DNA of 64,000 nt from contig NZ_BAAACZ010000005.1 in NCBI RefSeq assembly GCF_039521975.1, positions 1 to 64,000 on the forward strand, written 5' to 3'. This document shows, piece by piece, positions 17,626-26,313 of this stretch. The translations under genes were made by a program, and so were the position numbers. The DNA is from Alkalibacillus silvisoli. Its GTDB lineage: Bacteria > Bacillota > Bacilli > Bacillales > Alkalibacillaceae. Numbering within the stretch: position 1 is the first letter of the stretch; every line of letters begins with the position of its first letter. The notes beneath the pieces are model-generated. The model searched no databases and was not told the origin of the DNA. It was given only the letters and a program-made list of their open reading frames with translations.

Positions 17626-17736
17626 TTAGTTTTTCTTCTTTTGACATGAACAGTGACTACTATATAACACTGTCACCTTTTCATAGTCAAAATGATCAAT
17701 TACTCGCTGGCATTTTGAACAAAGAATAGTCCCCAT
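17626..17736 (-). CDS. sr1P: GapA-binding peptide SR1P homologue
   Basis: A 36-residue peptide beginning MGTILCSKCQRVIDHF, with EKVTVLY in the middle and two late cysteines (HCSC). This is the pattern of SR1P: MGTI-x-C-xx-C, an aromatic/acidic middle with KVTVLYG, and a C-terminal cysteine pair. SR1P binds glyceraldehyde-3-phosphate dehydrogenase A and promotes its interaction with RNase J1; rnjA lies at 26.5 kb. AAAGGGGAATG precedes the ATG. The four cysteines could hold zinc (inference). It is short and easily missed. Confidence 0.85.
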   Translation of the reverse strand: MGTILCSKCQRVIDHFDYEKVTVLYSSHCSCQKKKN

Positions 17737-17783
17737 TTTTACATTCCCCTTTCAAATGATGCTATAATAATTAAGTTAATTAC

Positions 17784-17812
17784 AGTATATTATGTCATAC
17801 TAATTATTGCAA
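17784..17812 (-). promoter_or_regulatory. SR1 promoter with CcpN-like site
   Basis: On the minus strand, TTGCAA and TATACT are separated by exactly 17 bases. TATGACATAAT, overlapping the spacer and -10, fits the reported CcpN motif TRTGHYATAYW at ten of eleven positions. CcpN represses SR1 under glycolytic conditions in B. subtilis; its action here is inference. Confidence 0.6.
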
Positions 17813-17962
17813 TAGGATATATAAATTAATTATTTATAACATACTAATTGATTGATTATCATATAATATTGATCATTATAAATCGTTATAATTGGGTTTT
17901 GGTACAATTGTGCATGTCGCTCTCATTCAATATAAAGTCTAGCCTTAACCAAAACTAAAAAA

Positions 17963-17987
17963 ACTGAACGGCACAATGCCGTTCAGT
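17963..17987 (-). terminator. terminator after the NodB-type lipoprotein
   Basis: ACTGAACGGCA and TGCCGTTCAGT form an 11-base stem, with a T tract on the minus strand. The 150 bases from here to the SR1 promoter are AT-rich and hold no gene that I can see. Confidence 0.85.
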
Positions 17988-18000
17988 CATAATTAACCAT

Positions 18001-18900
18001 TTATTCTTCATCTTGAGGTGTTAAAATTGACTCCGGGTCCAACATTTCATAACCTTGCTCTCTTAATCCTTCAACAATGTCTTCTAAAGCATCATTAGTC
18101 CACTCTCGATCATGCATTAATAAGTTTGCGCCATCTCTTAACAATGAATTAGGAACATCGATTTCAGGAGCTTTACCTGAGATCATCGCTTCTTGTAGTT
18201 TTTCTGCCTCCATATAAGGCTCAAAATAGTCATAGCCATATGTCCAATTCATTAACAGCATACCTTCTTCTTTAACTAACTCACTTGCATAGTCTGTGTT
18301 AGCACCATGTGGAGCTCTGAAAAACTTAGGCTTCTCCCCTATTACTTCTTCAATTAATTCATTTAAACTGATAATTTCTTCATACTGTTCTTCTTCACTT
18401 AAGTCTTGTAAATTATGATGGCTATAAGTGTGATTCCCAATCGCAAAGCCCATGTCATGAATTTGCTTGATAATCTCGCGGTCTTTTTCGTTTTCCATAA
18501 AAATTCCATTAACAAAGAAAATAGCTGAGGCATCTAATTCTTTTAACGTTTCGGCCATTTCTAAAGCCTGTCCATCTGGGACATCATCAATCGTTAAGAG
18601 GACAACTTCAGGATCTCCATCTTCTATTGGTGTAAACGTCCATTGATCTGTCATTTGATACTGCGGCTCTATTTCTTCTACTACTTCTTCTTTATCTGCT
18701 TGTTCTTCTTTTTGATCAAGATTTTCTTTCTCTTCTTTATTCTCAGCGTCATCATCTCTTTGTTCATCTCGGTCTTCACTATTTACCTCTTCAACATCTT
18801 CTTCCTTATTATCTTCACCTTGTTCTGCACTATCTTCACTATTACATGCAGCTAATACAATAATGACCAATAACATTGTTATAAGCAGTAGTTTCTTCAT
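18001..18900 (-). CDS. polysaccharide deacetylase family lipoprotein
   Basis: A 299-residue lipoprotein: signal peptide with lipobox (VLAAC), a very acidic linker of about 60 residues made almost only of Glu, Asp, Lys, Asn and Gln, and a NodB domain (about 90-290). The domain has the metal motif NHTYSHHN, the substrate motif RAPHG and a late LLMHD histidine. Motif 1 reads TIDDVP where TFDDGP is usual; both aspartates remain. It probably deacetylates peptidoglycan or another cell-surface glycan outside the membrane. It stands alone between SR1 and pdhD. Confidence 0.85.
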   Translation of the reverse strand: MKKLLLITMLLVIIVLAACNSEDSAEQGEDNKEEDVEEVNSEDRDEQRDDDAENKEEKENLDQKEEQADKEEVVEEIEPQYQMTDQWTFTPIEDGDPEVVLLTIDDVPDGQALEMAETLKELDASAIFFVNGIFMENEKDREIIKQIHDMGFAIGNHTYSHHNLQDLSEEEQYEEIISLNELIEEVIGEKPKFFRAPHGANTDYASELVKEEGMLLMNWTYGYDYFEPYMEAEKLQEAMISGKAPEIDVPNSLLRDGANLLMHDREWTNDALEDIVEGLREQGYEMLDPESILTPQDEE

Positions 18901-19065
18901 GTCTTGTTCCCCCTCTAGTATCTACTAGTCTTATTATAAAGCAGGTTTAGTGCAAAAAAATACATCATTTATCACTTTTCACCCAAAAAATTACCATGAA
19001 TTTAAATTTGTCCAATGAAAAAGCTTTAAAGATTAGTAGTTGTGATCAGCGCTCAAATAAACACA

Positions 19066-19100
19066 AAAACCCCTTGGCTAAAATTCGCCAAGGGGGTTTT
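19066..19100 (-). terminator. terminator after pdhD
   Basis: AAAACCCCTTGGC and GCCAAGGGGGTTTT form a long G+C-rich stem with T tract, ending the pdh operon. Confidence 0.85.
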
Positions 19101-19108
19101 TATCTTCA

Positions 19109-20518
19109 TTATTTCGCAATATGAATTGGCATACCAATTGCCACTTCTGCTGCTTCCATTACTGTTTCACCTAGAGTTGGGTGAGCATGGATGGTAAGTG
19201 CTAAGTCTTCAGCTGTCATGCCAGCTTCAACTGCTAAACCTAATTCAGAAATTAAATCACTCGCATTTGGACCTGCCACTTGAGCACCGATCACAAGACC
19301 ATCAGACTTACGCGTAACTAATTTTACGAAACCGTCTGAGTCATTAAGTGATAGTGCACGACCGTTAGCTCCGAATGGGAATTTAGACGCTTCTGCCTCA
19401 AAACCAGCTTCTTTAGCACTATCTTCAGTGTGCCCAACGCTTGCTAGTTCAGGGTCGCTAAAGACAACTGCTGGAATACCTAAGTAGTCAATTTCAGACT
19501 TCTCACCACTAATCGCCTCAGCAGCAATCTTACCTTCATAAGAAGCTTTGTGCGCTAGTGGAGGGCCTTCAACGATATCACCAATTGCATAAACGTTATC
19601 TAGGTTCGTACGGCATTGTTTGTCGATCTTAATTAAGCCTTGATCATCCATTTCAACGCCGATTTCCTCTAAACCAATTTCATCTGTATTCGGGCGACGT
19701 CCTACTGTAACAAGTAAGTAATCTGCTTCTACAGTCTTCTCTTCACCTTTTTCTTCATAAGTGACTTTAACGCCGTTGTCTGTTTCTTCTACACCTTGTG
19801 CCATCGCTTTCGTTACAACGTTAACACCTTTTTTCTTTAGACGCTTTTTCACAAGCTGTGTCATTTGTTTTTCAAAGCCGCCTAAAATGTCTTTCTCACC
19901 TTCAAGGATTGTCACTTCAGTACCAAAGCTTGCATACGCGCCCCCAAGCTCAGTACCAATGTATCCACCACCGATGACAACCATCTTTTCAGGAATTTCA
20001 TCTAAAGCTAATGCGCCTGTTGAATCAAGTACGCGCTTTGAATATGGGAATGGCTTTAGTTCTACTGGACGTGAACCAGTTGCCACAATTGCGTGTTTAA
20101 ACTTATACGTTTGAGACTGTTTATCATCCATAATCTTAGCTGTGTTTTGATCAACAAAGTAAACTTCACCTTTTACAATATCGGCTTTGTTTGCTTTTAA
20201 TAACCCTTCAACACCGCCAGTTAGCTTATCAACTACTTGACCTTTCCATTCTTGTACTTTAGAAAAGTCAACTGATACTTTTTCTGCTACGATTCCCATA
20301 TCCTCAGAACCGTTTGCATGCTCATAGCGATGACCTGCAGAAATAAGTGCTTTTGAAGGAACACAACCAACATTTAAACAAACGCCACCTAAGTTGTCTT
20401 TATCAACGATTGTTACACTTTGGCCCATTTGTGCTGCTCGGATCGCTGCAACATATCCACCAGGACCTGCACCTACAACAAGTGTGTCTACCTCTACCGG
20501 GAAATCTCCTACTACCAT
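19109..20518 (-). CDS. pdhD: dihydrolipoyl dehydrogenase (E3)
   Basis: A 469-residue FAD protein that reoxidises dihydrolipoamide with NAD+ in the pyruvate dehydrogenase complex. It has the N-terminal FAD fold (VVGAGPGGYVAAIRAAQ), the redox disulfide GGVCLNVGCVPSKAL, the NAD fold (VVIGGGYIGTELGGAYASFG), and the C-terminal catalytic His-Glu pair in HAHPTLGE. Length is standard. The start lies four bases after pdhC, preceded by GGAGGCG inside the pdhC end, so translation is coupled. Confidence 0.97.
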   Translation of the reverse strand: MVVGDFPVEVDTLVVGAGPGGYVAAIRAAQMGQSVTIVDKDNLGGVCLNVGCVPSKALISAGHRYEHANGSEDMGIVAEKVSVDFSKVQEWKGQVVDKLTGGVEGLLKANKADIVKGEVYFVDQNTAKIMDDKQSQTYKFKHAIVATGSRPVELKPFPYSKRVLDSTGALALDEIPEKMVVIGGGYIGTELGGAYASFGTEVTILEGEKDILGGFEKQMTQLVKKRLKKKGVNVVTKAMAQGVEETDNGVKVTYEEKGEEKTVEADYLLVTVGRRPNTDEIGLEEIGVEMDDQGLIKIDKQCRTNLDNVYAIGDIVEGPPLAHKASYEGKIAAEAISGEKSEIDYLGIPAVVFSDPELASVGHTEDSAKEAGFEAEASKFPFGANGRALSLNDSDGFVKLVTRKSDGLVIGAQVAGPNASDLISELGLAVEAGMTAEDLALTIHAHPTLGETVMEAAEVAIGMPIHIAK

Positions 20519-20522
20519 AAAT

Positions 20523-21821
20523 CTACGCCTCCATCATAATTAGTTGTGGATCATTTAGTAAACGTTTTACATGGTTCATAGCATGTTGTGCTGTTGCACC
20601 ATCAATCATACGATGGTCGAAGCTTAATGAAATAGCTAACACTGGAGCTGCTACTACTTCGCCATCACGTACAACTGGCTGTTCACTAATACGACCAATT
20701 CCTAAAATAGCTACTTCTGGATGGTTAATAACTGGTGTAAACCATTTACCTCCAGCTGAACCTATATTGGTGATTGAACTAGATGCACCTTTCATTTCTT
20801 CTGAAGATAGTTTACCATCACGAGCTTTAGTTGCCAACTCGTTAACTTCATTTGAGATTTGGAAGATGGACTTACTCTCAGCGTCTTTTACGACTGGTAC
20901 TAATAAACCTTTATCTGTATCGGCTGCAATACCAATATTGTAGTAATGCTTTTGAATTAATTCTTCAGTATCATCATCAAAAGATGTATTTAACACTGGA
21001 TACTTCTTAAGTGTCGATACTAAAGCTTTTACAACGTAAGGTAAGTAAGTTAGCTTAATGTCCTGCTCTTTTGCAACCTCTTTAAACTTCTTACGGTGAT
21101 TAACTAGTTCTGTTACATCAACCTCGTCCATTAACGTAACGTGAGGGGCTGTATGTTTAGAGTTAACCATTGCCTTAGCAATTGCTTTACGAATACCACT
21201 AATTTTCTCACGTGTTTCAGGGTATTGTCCTTCTAAGACAGGTTCTTTTTTACTTTCTGCCTGTTCAGACGTTGCTTCTTCTGATTGTGATTCAGTTGCT
21301 GCTTCAGCTTTTTGATCTCCACTTAAGAATTGATCAACGTCTTCTTTTAAAATACGACCGTTTTTACCTGATGCTTGCACTTGAGAAATATCGACGTCAT
21401 TGTCACGAGCATATTTACGGACTGATGGCATTGCAATTACACGTGTGCTAGCATCTCTTTCTGTTTTATTACTGCTATCTTTTTCACTTGCTTTAGCTTT
21501 TGCTTCTTCTTTAGAATCTTCCTTTGACTCTTCTTTAGACGCTTCTTCACTAGAGTCATCTTCTGAGTCTTCAGATTCATAACCTTCTGCATCAATTGTA
21601 ACAATTGTATCGCCAACAATCGCGACTTCACCTTCATCTACTTTCACATCTTTAACAGTACCTTCAACTGGCGAAGGGATCTCGACTACTGCTTTATCGT
21701 TTTGAACTTCACATAATACATCGTCTTCTTGAATTTCATCACCAGGTTTAATAAACCACTTGGCAATCTCACCTTCATGTATACCTTCACCGATATCCGG
21801 TAGCTTAAATTCAAAGGCCAC
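20523..21821 (-). CDS. pdhC: dihydrolipoyl acetyltransferase (E2)
   Basis: A 432-residue E2 core subunit. It has one lipoyl domain (1-80, lysine in QNDKAVVEI), an acidic Ser/Glu/Lys/Ala linker (about 80-120), a peripheral-subunit-binding domain (about 128-165, MPSVRKYARDNDVDISQVQASGKNGRIL), a second linker, and the acyltransferase domain with the catalytic SFDHRMIDGA. The start is GTG with GGAGGG upstream. Third gene of pdhABCD. Confidence 0.96.
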   Translation of the reverse strand: MAFEFKLPDIGEGIHEGEIAKWFIKPGDEIQEDDVLCEVQNDKAVVEIPSPVEGTVKDVKVDEGEVAIVGDTIVTIDAEGYESEDSEDDSSEEASKEESKEDSKEEAKAKASEKDSSNKTERDASTRVIAMPSVRKYARDNDVDISQVQASGKNGRILKEDVDQFLSGDQKAEAATESQSEEATSEQAESKKEPVLEGQYPETREKISGIRKAIAKAMVNSKHTAPHVTLMDEVDVTELVNHRKKFKEVAKEQDIKLTYLPYVVKALVSTLKKYPVLNTSFDDDTEELIQKHYYNIGIAADTDKGLLVPVVKDAESKSIFQISNEVNELATKARDGKLSSEEMKGASSSITNIGSAGGKWFTPVINHPEVAILGIGRISEQPVVRDGEVVAAPVLAISLSFDHRMIDGATAQHAMNHVKRLLNDPQLIMMEA

Positions 21822-21850
21822 GATAATACCCTCCTATTCTAATGGTTTTA

Positions 21851-22828
21851 TTAAAAATTAATCGATTGCTTCGCTTTCTCCACGATATCATTATGATTTG
21901 GTAACCATACTTCTTCAGCTTCAGAGAATGGATAAACTGTATCCGGTGCAGCAACACGTAGTACTGGAGCTTCTAGGTGTAAAATAGCACGCTCCTGAAT
22001 TTCCGATACGATACTAGCCGCAACACCTGCTTGTTTTTGTGCTTCTTGAATAACAACTGCACGGTTTGTTTTTTCTACTGATTCAATAATAGTATCCATA
22101 TCAATTGGGCTTACAGTACGTAAGTCAATTACTTCTGCTTCAATTCCTTCTTCTTTCAACTCATCTGCTGCTTTTAATGCTGCATGAACCATAGCACCAT
22201 ATGCAACAAATGTGATGTCATTACCTTCACGTTTTACATTAGCTTTACCTAAATCAATTGTGTACTCTTCTTCTGGTACTTCTTCACGGAATGAACGATA
22301 AAGTTTCATATGTTCTAAGAAAATAACAGGATCGTTATCACGAATAGACTGGATTAAAAGTCCTTTTGCATCGTATGGGTTTGATGGAATGACAACTTTT
22401 AATCCAGGTTGCTGTGCCATTAAACCTTCTAAACTGTCTGCGTGCAATTCTGGTGTATGAACACCGCCACCAAACGGTGAACGAATAGTAATCGGAGCAT
22501 GCCAACGACCACCAGAACGATAACGCATACGAGCTGCTTGACCACTTACAGCATCCATTGCTTCATAAACGAAGCCGAAGAACTGTAATTCAGGAACTGG
22601 GCGTAAACCTTGTGTTGACATACCAACAGCAAGACCAATAATGGCTGATTCAGCTAACGGTGTATCAAATACACGTTCTTCTCCAAACTCTTCTTGCAAG
22701 CCTTCTGTCGCACGGAATACACCGCCGTTTTGACCGACGTCTTCACCGAACACAAGGACGTCTTCATCATTTTTTAATTCCGTATGAAGGGCATTTGTAA
22801 TTGCTTGAATCATCGTCATTTGTGCCAT
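21851..22828 (-). CDS. pdhB: pyruvate dehydrogenase E1 beta subunit
   Basis: A 325-residue transketolase-type beta subunit. It contains VLVFGEDVGQNGGVFRAT, RSPFGGGVHTPELHADSLEG and VIDLRTVSPIDMDTIIESV, all characteristic of E1 beta. With PdhA it forms the thiamine-diphosphate-dependent decarboxylase that passes acetyl groups to PdhC. Three bases separate it from pdhA. Branched-chain 2-oxoacid dehydrogenase is the related alternative, but the operon structure and the E3 neighbour favour pyruvate. Confidence 0.96.
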   Translation of the reverse strand: MAQMTMIQAITNALHTELKNDEDVLVFGEDVGQNGGVFRATEGLQEEFGEERVFDTPLAESAIIGLAVGMSTQGLRPVPELQFFGFVYEAMDAVSGQAARMRYRSGGRWHAPITIRSPFGGGVHTPELHADSLEGLMAQQPGLKVVIPSNPYDAKGLLIQSIRDNDPVIFLEHMKLYRSFREEVPEEEYTIDLGKANVKREGNDITFVAYGAMVHAALKAADELKEEGIEAEVIDLRTVSPIDMDTIIESVEKTNRAVVIQEAQKQAGVAASIVSEIQERAILHLEAPVLRVAAPDTVYPFSEAEEVWLPNHNDIVEKAKQSINF

Positions 22829-22831
22829 TGT

Positions 22832-23920
22832 TTACTTCGACTCCTTTTCTTTATATTCTTCCATCTGTTCATTTAGGTTTTGTGGAAGTTCCTCATACAT
22901 AATTGACATTAAGTCAGTAACTTTCTGTTTATCTTGCTGGTCTGCTTTCTTAATTGCCGCTTTAATTTCTTCTTTTGCTGTTTCAACTACTTCATTTTCT
23001 TTCTCTTCTGACCATAAGTCTTTACCTTCTAAGTACTTACGGAAACGCACTATAGGATCACGCTTCTCCCATTTATCATCCATATCATCTGTACGATAAC
23101 GAGTCGGGTCGTCACCTGCCATCGTATGTGGTCCGTAACGGTAAGTCATTGTTTCAATTAACGTTGGGCCTTCACCGTTAACTGCACGATCACGAGCCTC
23201 TTTAACGATTTGGTATACGGCTAATACGTCCATACCATCAACTAAGTAGCCTGGTACACCTGCAGCTGCTGCTTTTTGTGCAATTGTTTTAGCAGCTGAC
23301 TGCTTTTCTACAGGTACTGAAATCGCGAATTGGTTATTTTGCACTACAAAAATAGCAGGAGCTTGATAAGCACCAGCAAAGTTAACACCTTCATAGAAAT
23401 CACCTTGTGATGCACCACCATCACCTGTGTATGTTATAGCTACATTTGATTTACCTTTACGTTTAAATCCTAATGCAACACCAGCTGCTTGTGTAATTTG
23501 CGCACCAATAATAATTTGCGGGCTCACTGCATTCACATCTTCTGGCATTTGGTTACCATGATAATGTCCGCGTGAGAATAAAAATGCTTGATATAATGGT
23601 AGACCATGGAAAATTAATTGAGGTACATCACGGTAAGCTGGTAATATGAAGTCCTCCTTCTCCATAGCAAAATGACTACCTAATTGTGAAGCCTCCTGAC
23701 CAGCAGTTGGAGCGTAGAAACCTAAACGCCCTTGACGATTTAAAGCAATAGAGCGTTGGTCTAATACACGTGTATAGACCATACGACGCATCAATTCAAC
23801 TAGATCGTCATCTGATAAATCTGGTACATTGTCTTTATCAACAATTTGACCATCTTCATCTAAAATTTGAATCATTTCAAACTTTTCTTCGATACCTTCA
23901 AGTGGATTTTTAAAACTCAC
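22832..23920 (-). CDS. pdhA: pyruvate dehydrogenase E1 alpha subunit
   Basis: A subunit of about 362 residues binding thiamine diphosphate through TYTGDGGASQGDFYEGVNFAGAYQAPAIFVVQNNQFAISV (GDG...NN motif). The conserved phosphorylation-loop region YRYGPHTMAGDDPTRYR is also present. I use the GTG at 23920, about six bases after GAGGTG; a GTG at 23929 overlaps that site, so the start is slightly uncertain. First gene of pdhABCD. It makes acetyl-CoA together with PdhB, PdhC and PdhD. Confidence 0.95.
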   Translation of the reverse strand: MSFKNPLEGIEEKFEMIQILDEDGQIVDKDNVPDLSDDDLVELMRRMVYTRVLDQRSIALNRQGRLGFYAPTAGQEASQLGSHFAMEKEDFILPAYRDVPQLIFHGLPLYQAFLFSRGHYHGNQMPEDVNAVSPQIIIGAQITQAAGVALGFKRKGKSNVAITYTGDGGASQGDFYEGVNFAGAYQAPAIFVVQNNQFAISVPVEKQSAAKTIAQKAAAAGVPGYLVDGMDVLAVYQIVKEARDRAVNGEGPTLIETMTYRYGPHTMAGDDPTRYRTDDMDDKWEKRDPIVRFRKYLEGKDLWSEEKENEVVETAKEEIKAAIKKADQQDKQKVTDLMSIMYEELPQNLNEQMEEYKEKESK

Positions 23921-23940
23921 TCTAGTCACCTCTTCCTTCC

Positions 23941-24313
23941 TAGCTTAAGATTATTACTTATTATAAGTTTGCCAATTCTTAGAGTACTAATCCTACCTTT
24001 TATATATGTACCCATTATTAATTAGCCTTAATCATAGAGAACTGTTACATTACTCAATTGAAAAGTGATTAGTACAATATTCACCTAATGAGTAGTTTAT
24101 CTTAAAGCGACTTCATTAGTCAAACACTTTTATTGCAAAGGGTTTTCACTATATCCCTACTAAATCTACTAGTTAAGTTTATCAATCTGTTATAATATTT
24201 AATGCTAACTGTTTTATAACAGATATCCCTTGAATTCAAACTAAACAAAATTGATCTATCTCTTAATATCACTTTACTCTGCAAACGCTTTCTAAATTGG
24301 TTAATCAATAAAA
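23941..24313. other. pdh upstream region, no gene seen
   Basis: About 370 AT-rich bases between pdhA and the ykyA terminator. The pdh promoter must lie here on the minus strand, but I cannot pick a convincing pair of boxes. A 62-codon frame on the minus strand (24120-24308) has no ribosome site and an unlikely composition. Confidence 0.5.
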
Positions 24314-24343
24314 ACAGTGCATACTATTAAAAGTATGCACTGT
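24314..24343 (-). terminator. terminator after ykyA
   Basis: ACAGTGCATACT and AGTATGCACTGT form a perfect 12-base stem; TTTTTATTG follows on the minus strand. Confidence 0.85.
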
Positions 24344-24361
24344 ATTACAACAACTATTGGA

Positions 24362-25018
24362 TTAATCAACGAATTCTACTTCTAATTCAACCGCTTCATA
24401 AAATTCGCGTTTTATTTCATTAAACTCATTTGTGTGTTCGTTAAACGTTTCTTGTGCTTCAGTAATATCATCATAACTGCTATTCACTAAATCAACTTGT
24501 TCATCTAAAGTTTCACCTTCAAGTTCTTCATCTAATAACATTTCGTATAGCTCTTGATCATAATCTAATGATTGCATGTACGCATCGTATAATTCAACAA
24601 ATGAATCGTAACGTTCGTTCATCTTTTCTAACATTTCATTAGCAATAGATTGCGTTTCTTCCTCTAAATCCTCTATATATTGCTCGACTTGATCAAACTC
24701 TTCTTTAGCCGCATCAATACTTTCCATTTCTTGTTCCATTAATTGACGACGTTCTTCAAGTAATTCTAATGCTTCATTCACTGTTCCTTCAATCTCATCT
24801 AACTCATCCACATTCACTTCAATCATTTCATTATAAAGTGCATGCTCTTCTTGTTCTAACTCCACTAATTCAGCTTGTGTTTCATGGAATGCTTCTTCAA
24901 TTTCAACCGATGATTCTAAATGGTCATACATGTTTTCAGCTGCTTGGTCGCCACCATTACATGCCGCTAATACGATTAAGCCTAGTACTAAAACCGTTGA
25001 TAATAATAATTTCTTCAT
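24362..25018 (-). CDS. ykyA: YkyA family lipoprotein
   Basis: A 218-residue lipoprotein: lipobox (VLAAC), then an almost wholly helical, Glu-rich body with heptad-like repeats, probably a long coiled coil outside the membrane. It matches the putative cell-wall-binding lipoprotein family YkyA by length, composition and the conserved place beside pdhA. Very acidic (many Glu/Asp per turn), which fits a salt-tolerant host. Function is unknown. Confidence 0.8.
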   Translation of the reverse strand: MKKLLLSTVLVLGLIVLAACNGGDQAAENMYDHLESSVEIEEAFHETQAELVELEQEEHALYNEMIEVNVDELDEIEGTVNEALELLEERRQLMEQEMESIDAAKEEFDQVEQYIEDLEEETQSIANEMLEKMNERYDSFVELYDAYMQSLDYDQELYEMLLDEELEGETLDEQVDLVNSSYDDITEAQETFNEHTNEFNEIKREFYEAVELEVEFVD

Positions 25019-25345
25019 TGTTTAACCCCTCTTTCATACGTCCTCTAGTATTACCGCACACCCGTTCATAATTTTAGTTATTGCCTTTGTTAAAGTATAA
25101 TGATTATATTTAAACCTTTGCACTTAAATCACGACCTTCAACAAAGCTTAGTTATAAATAATTAACTACATAACGTTCTTTACATGTGGTTCACTAGATG
25201 TAACAGGCATATTCTAAAAATTAGTATACCACAATTAACTATTCAAAAATATTATGGATTAATTAAGAATTAAAATATTTTATGATAAAATTAATAAGGA
25301 TCTAAAACGAACTAAGAACTTAACTCAATTGAAAGGATGAATTTA
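25019..25345. other. ykyA/def divergent intergenic region
   Basis: About 325 AT-rich bases between divergent genes. It must carry promoters for both; no clear operator, riboswitch or small gene is seen. Confidence 0.4.
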
Positions 25346-25903
25346 ATGATTACTATGGAGGACATTGTAAAAGAAGGTCATGACGTATTAAAACAAAAAG
25401 CAGACGAAGTTTCCCTTCCTCCTTCTAAAGAGGATCAGGACACTTTAGCACAAATGTTAGAATACGTTAAAAATAGTCAAGATGAAAAATTAGCCGATAA
25501 ATTTAATTTAAGACCAGGTGTTGGTTTAGCAGCCCCTCAAATCGGTTTGTCAAAACGTATGATTGCTGTACATTTTACTGATTTTAATGAGCGAGAATAT
25601 AGTTATGGATTATTCAATCCAAAAATAATGAGCCACTCTGTTGAAGAGACTTACTTACCCGATGGTGAAGGTTGTTTAAGTGTAGATCGTGAAGTTCCTG
25701 GAATCGTTCCAAGATATGCACGCATTACTGTTAAAGCGACAACACTAGAAGGTGAAGAAGTGAAATTAAGACTAAAAGGTTATGCAGCGATTGTCTTACA
25801 GCATGAAATCGACCACCTTAATGGTGTCATGTTTTATGATCATATCAATCAACAATCCCCATTGACCCCTCCAGCTAACGCGATATCTGCAGAAGAAATA
25901 TAA
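25346..25903 (+). CDS. def: peptide deformylase
   Basis: A 185-residue iron/zinc peptidase that removes the formyl group from nascent proteins. The three active-site motifs are GVGLAAPQIG, EGCLS and the metal site QHEIDHLNG. It is the longer type found as DefB (YkrB) in B. subtilis, with the insertion before motif 1. I use the ATG at 25346 (MITMEDIV), because AAGGATG fits it and the ATG at 25337 touches the ribosome site; DefB also begins MITM. It lies upstream of rpoY-rnjA as in B. subtilis. Confidence 0.95.
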   Translation: MITMEDIVKEGHDVLKQKADEVSLPPSKEDQDTLAQMLEYVKNSQDEKLADKFNLRPGVGLAAPQIGLSKRMIAVHFTDFNEREYSYGLFNPKIMSHSVEETYLPDGEGCLSVDREVPGIVPRYARITVKATTLEGEEVKLRLKGYAAIVLQHEIDHLNGVMFYDHINQQSPLTPPANAISAEEI

Positions 25904-25914
25904 CACGATAATTT

Positions 25915-25942
25915 AAGTGCTGAATTTTAGTTTTCAGCACTT
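25915..25942 (+). terminator. terminator after def
   Basis: AAGTGCTGAA and TTCAGCACTT form a 10-base stem followed by a T tract. Confidence 0.85.
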
Positions 25943-26060
25943 TTTTATATTTATCATTTTAATTCTATGTTCTAACAGTATATAATAAAGGTAAGAAGTG
26001 GATAATAATTAAAAGAATTTGCAGTAATAATCACAATCTCTTAAGTAGCAAACGTTCCTA

Positions 26061-26087
26061 TATCATACTGGAAGGAGATGTATGATA
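26061..26087 (+). promoter_or_regulatory. hairpin with ribosome site in its loop
   Basis: TATCATAC and GTATGATA pair perfectly around the 11-base loop TGGAAGGAGAT, which carries the Shine-Dalgarno of the peptide starting at 26090. It could tune translation. The stem is AT-rich and modest in strength. Confidence 0.5.
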
Positions 26088-26089
26088 TA

Positions 26090-26167
26090 ATGTTAAAACG
26101 TTTAAGAGACAAGATTAAAAACAAATTAAAAAAATTATTACGATCAAAACAAGGTTTAAAAGCTTGA
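26090..26167 (+). CDS. 25-residue cationic amphipathic peptide
   Basis: A 25-codon frame with a strong ribosome site (GGAAGGAG, ten bases before ATG). The peptide starts MLKRLRDKIKNKLKKLL and has about eleven Lys/Arg and one Asp, with leucine or isoleucine spaced to make one face of a helix. It has its own hairpin at the ribosome site and its own terminator overlapping the last codons, so it looks like a stand-alone unit. I recognise no family. It could be a small membrane-active peptide, a ribosome- or RNA-binding peptide, or a toxin; none is proven. It is not part of the B. subtilis def-rpoY interval that I know. Confidence 0.55.
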   Translation: MLKRLRDKIKNKLKKLLRSKQGLKA

Positions 26168-26177
26168 ATCAAACCTT
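26151..26177 (+). terminator. terminator overlapping the peptide gene end
   Basis: AAGGTTT and AAACCTT form a 7-base stem with TTTTT after it; the 5' arm lies in the last codons of the peptide gene. Confidence 0.65.
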
Positions 26178-26313
26178 TTTTATAACTTTATTAAATTCTC
26201 TTACACAGCTAAGTAATTAACACTTAACATATTTTATAATGCATATTTGCATTTAATATAGCTATACGGGTAGGAATGCACGTTCTAAAACAACAAAATA
26301 AGGAGAGTAAACA

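Larger units (their letters stand above)
17541..17777 (-). ncRNA. SR1: SR1-type dual-function small RNA
   Basis: A minus-strand transcription unit of about 235 bases: a sigma-A-type promoter (17784-17812), a 36-codon reading frame with ribosome site (17626-17736), and a strong terminator (17549-17573). The peptide and the location, in the pdhD-to-yktA interval as in B. subtilis, identify it as SR1. In B. subtilis SR1 base-pairs with ahrC mRNA and encodes SR1P. The exact ends are estimates. Confidence 0.75.

Noticed and set aside
24120..24308. A 62-codon frame upstream of pdhA on the minus strand
   Set aside because: No ribosome site, unlikely composition, and it lies in an AT-rich promoter region.
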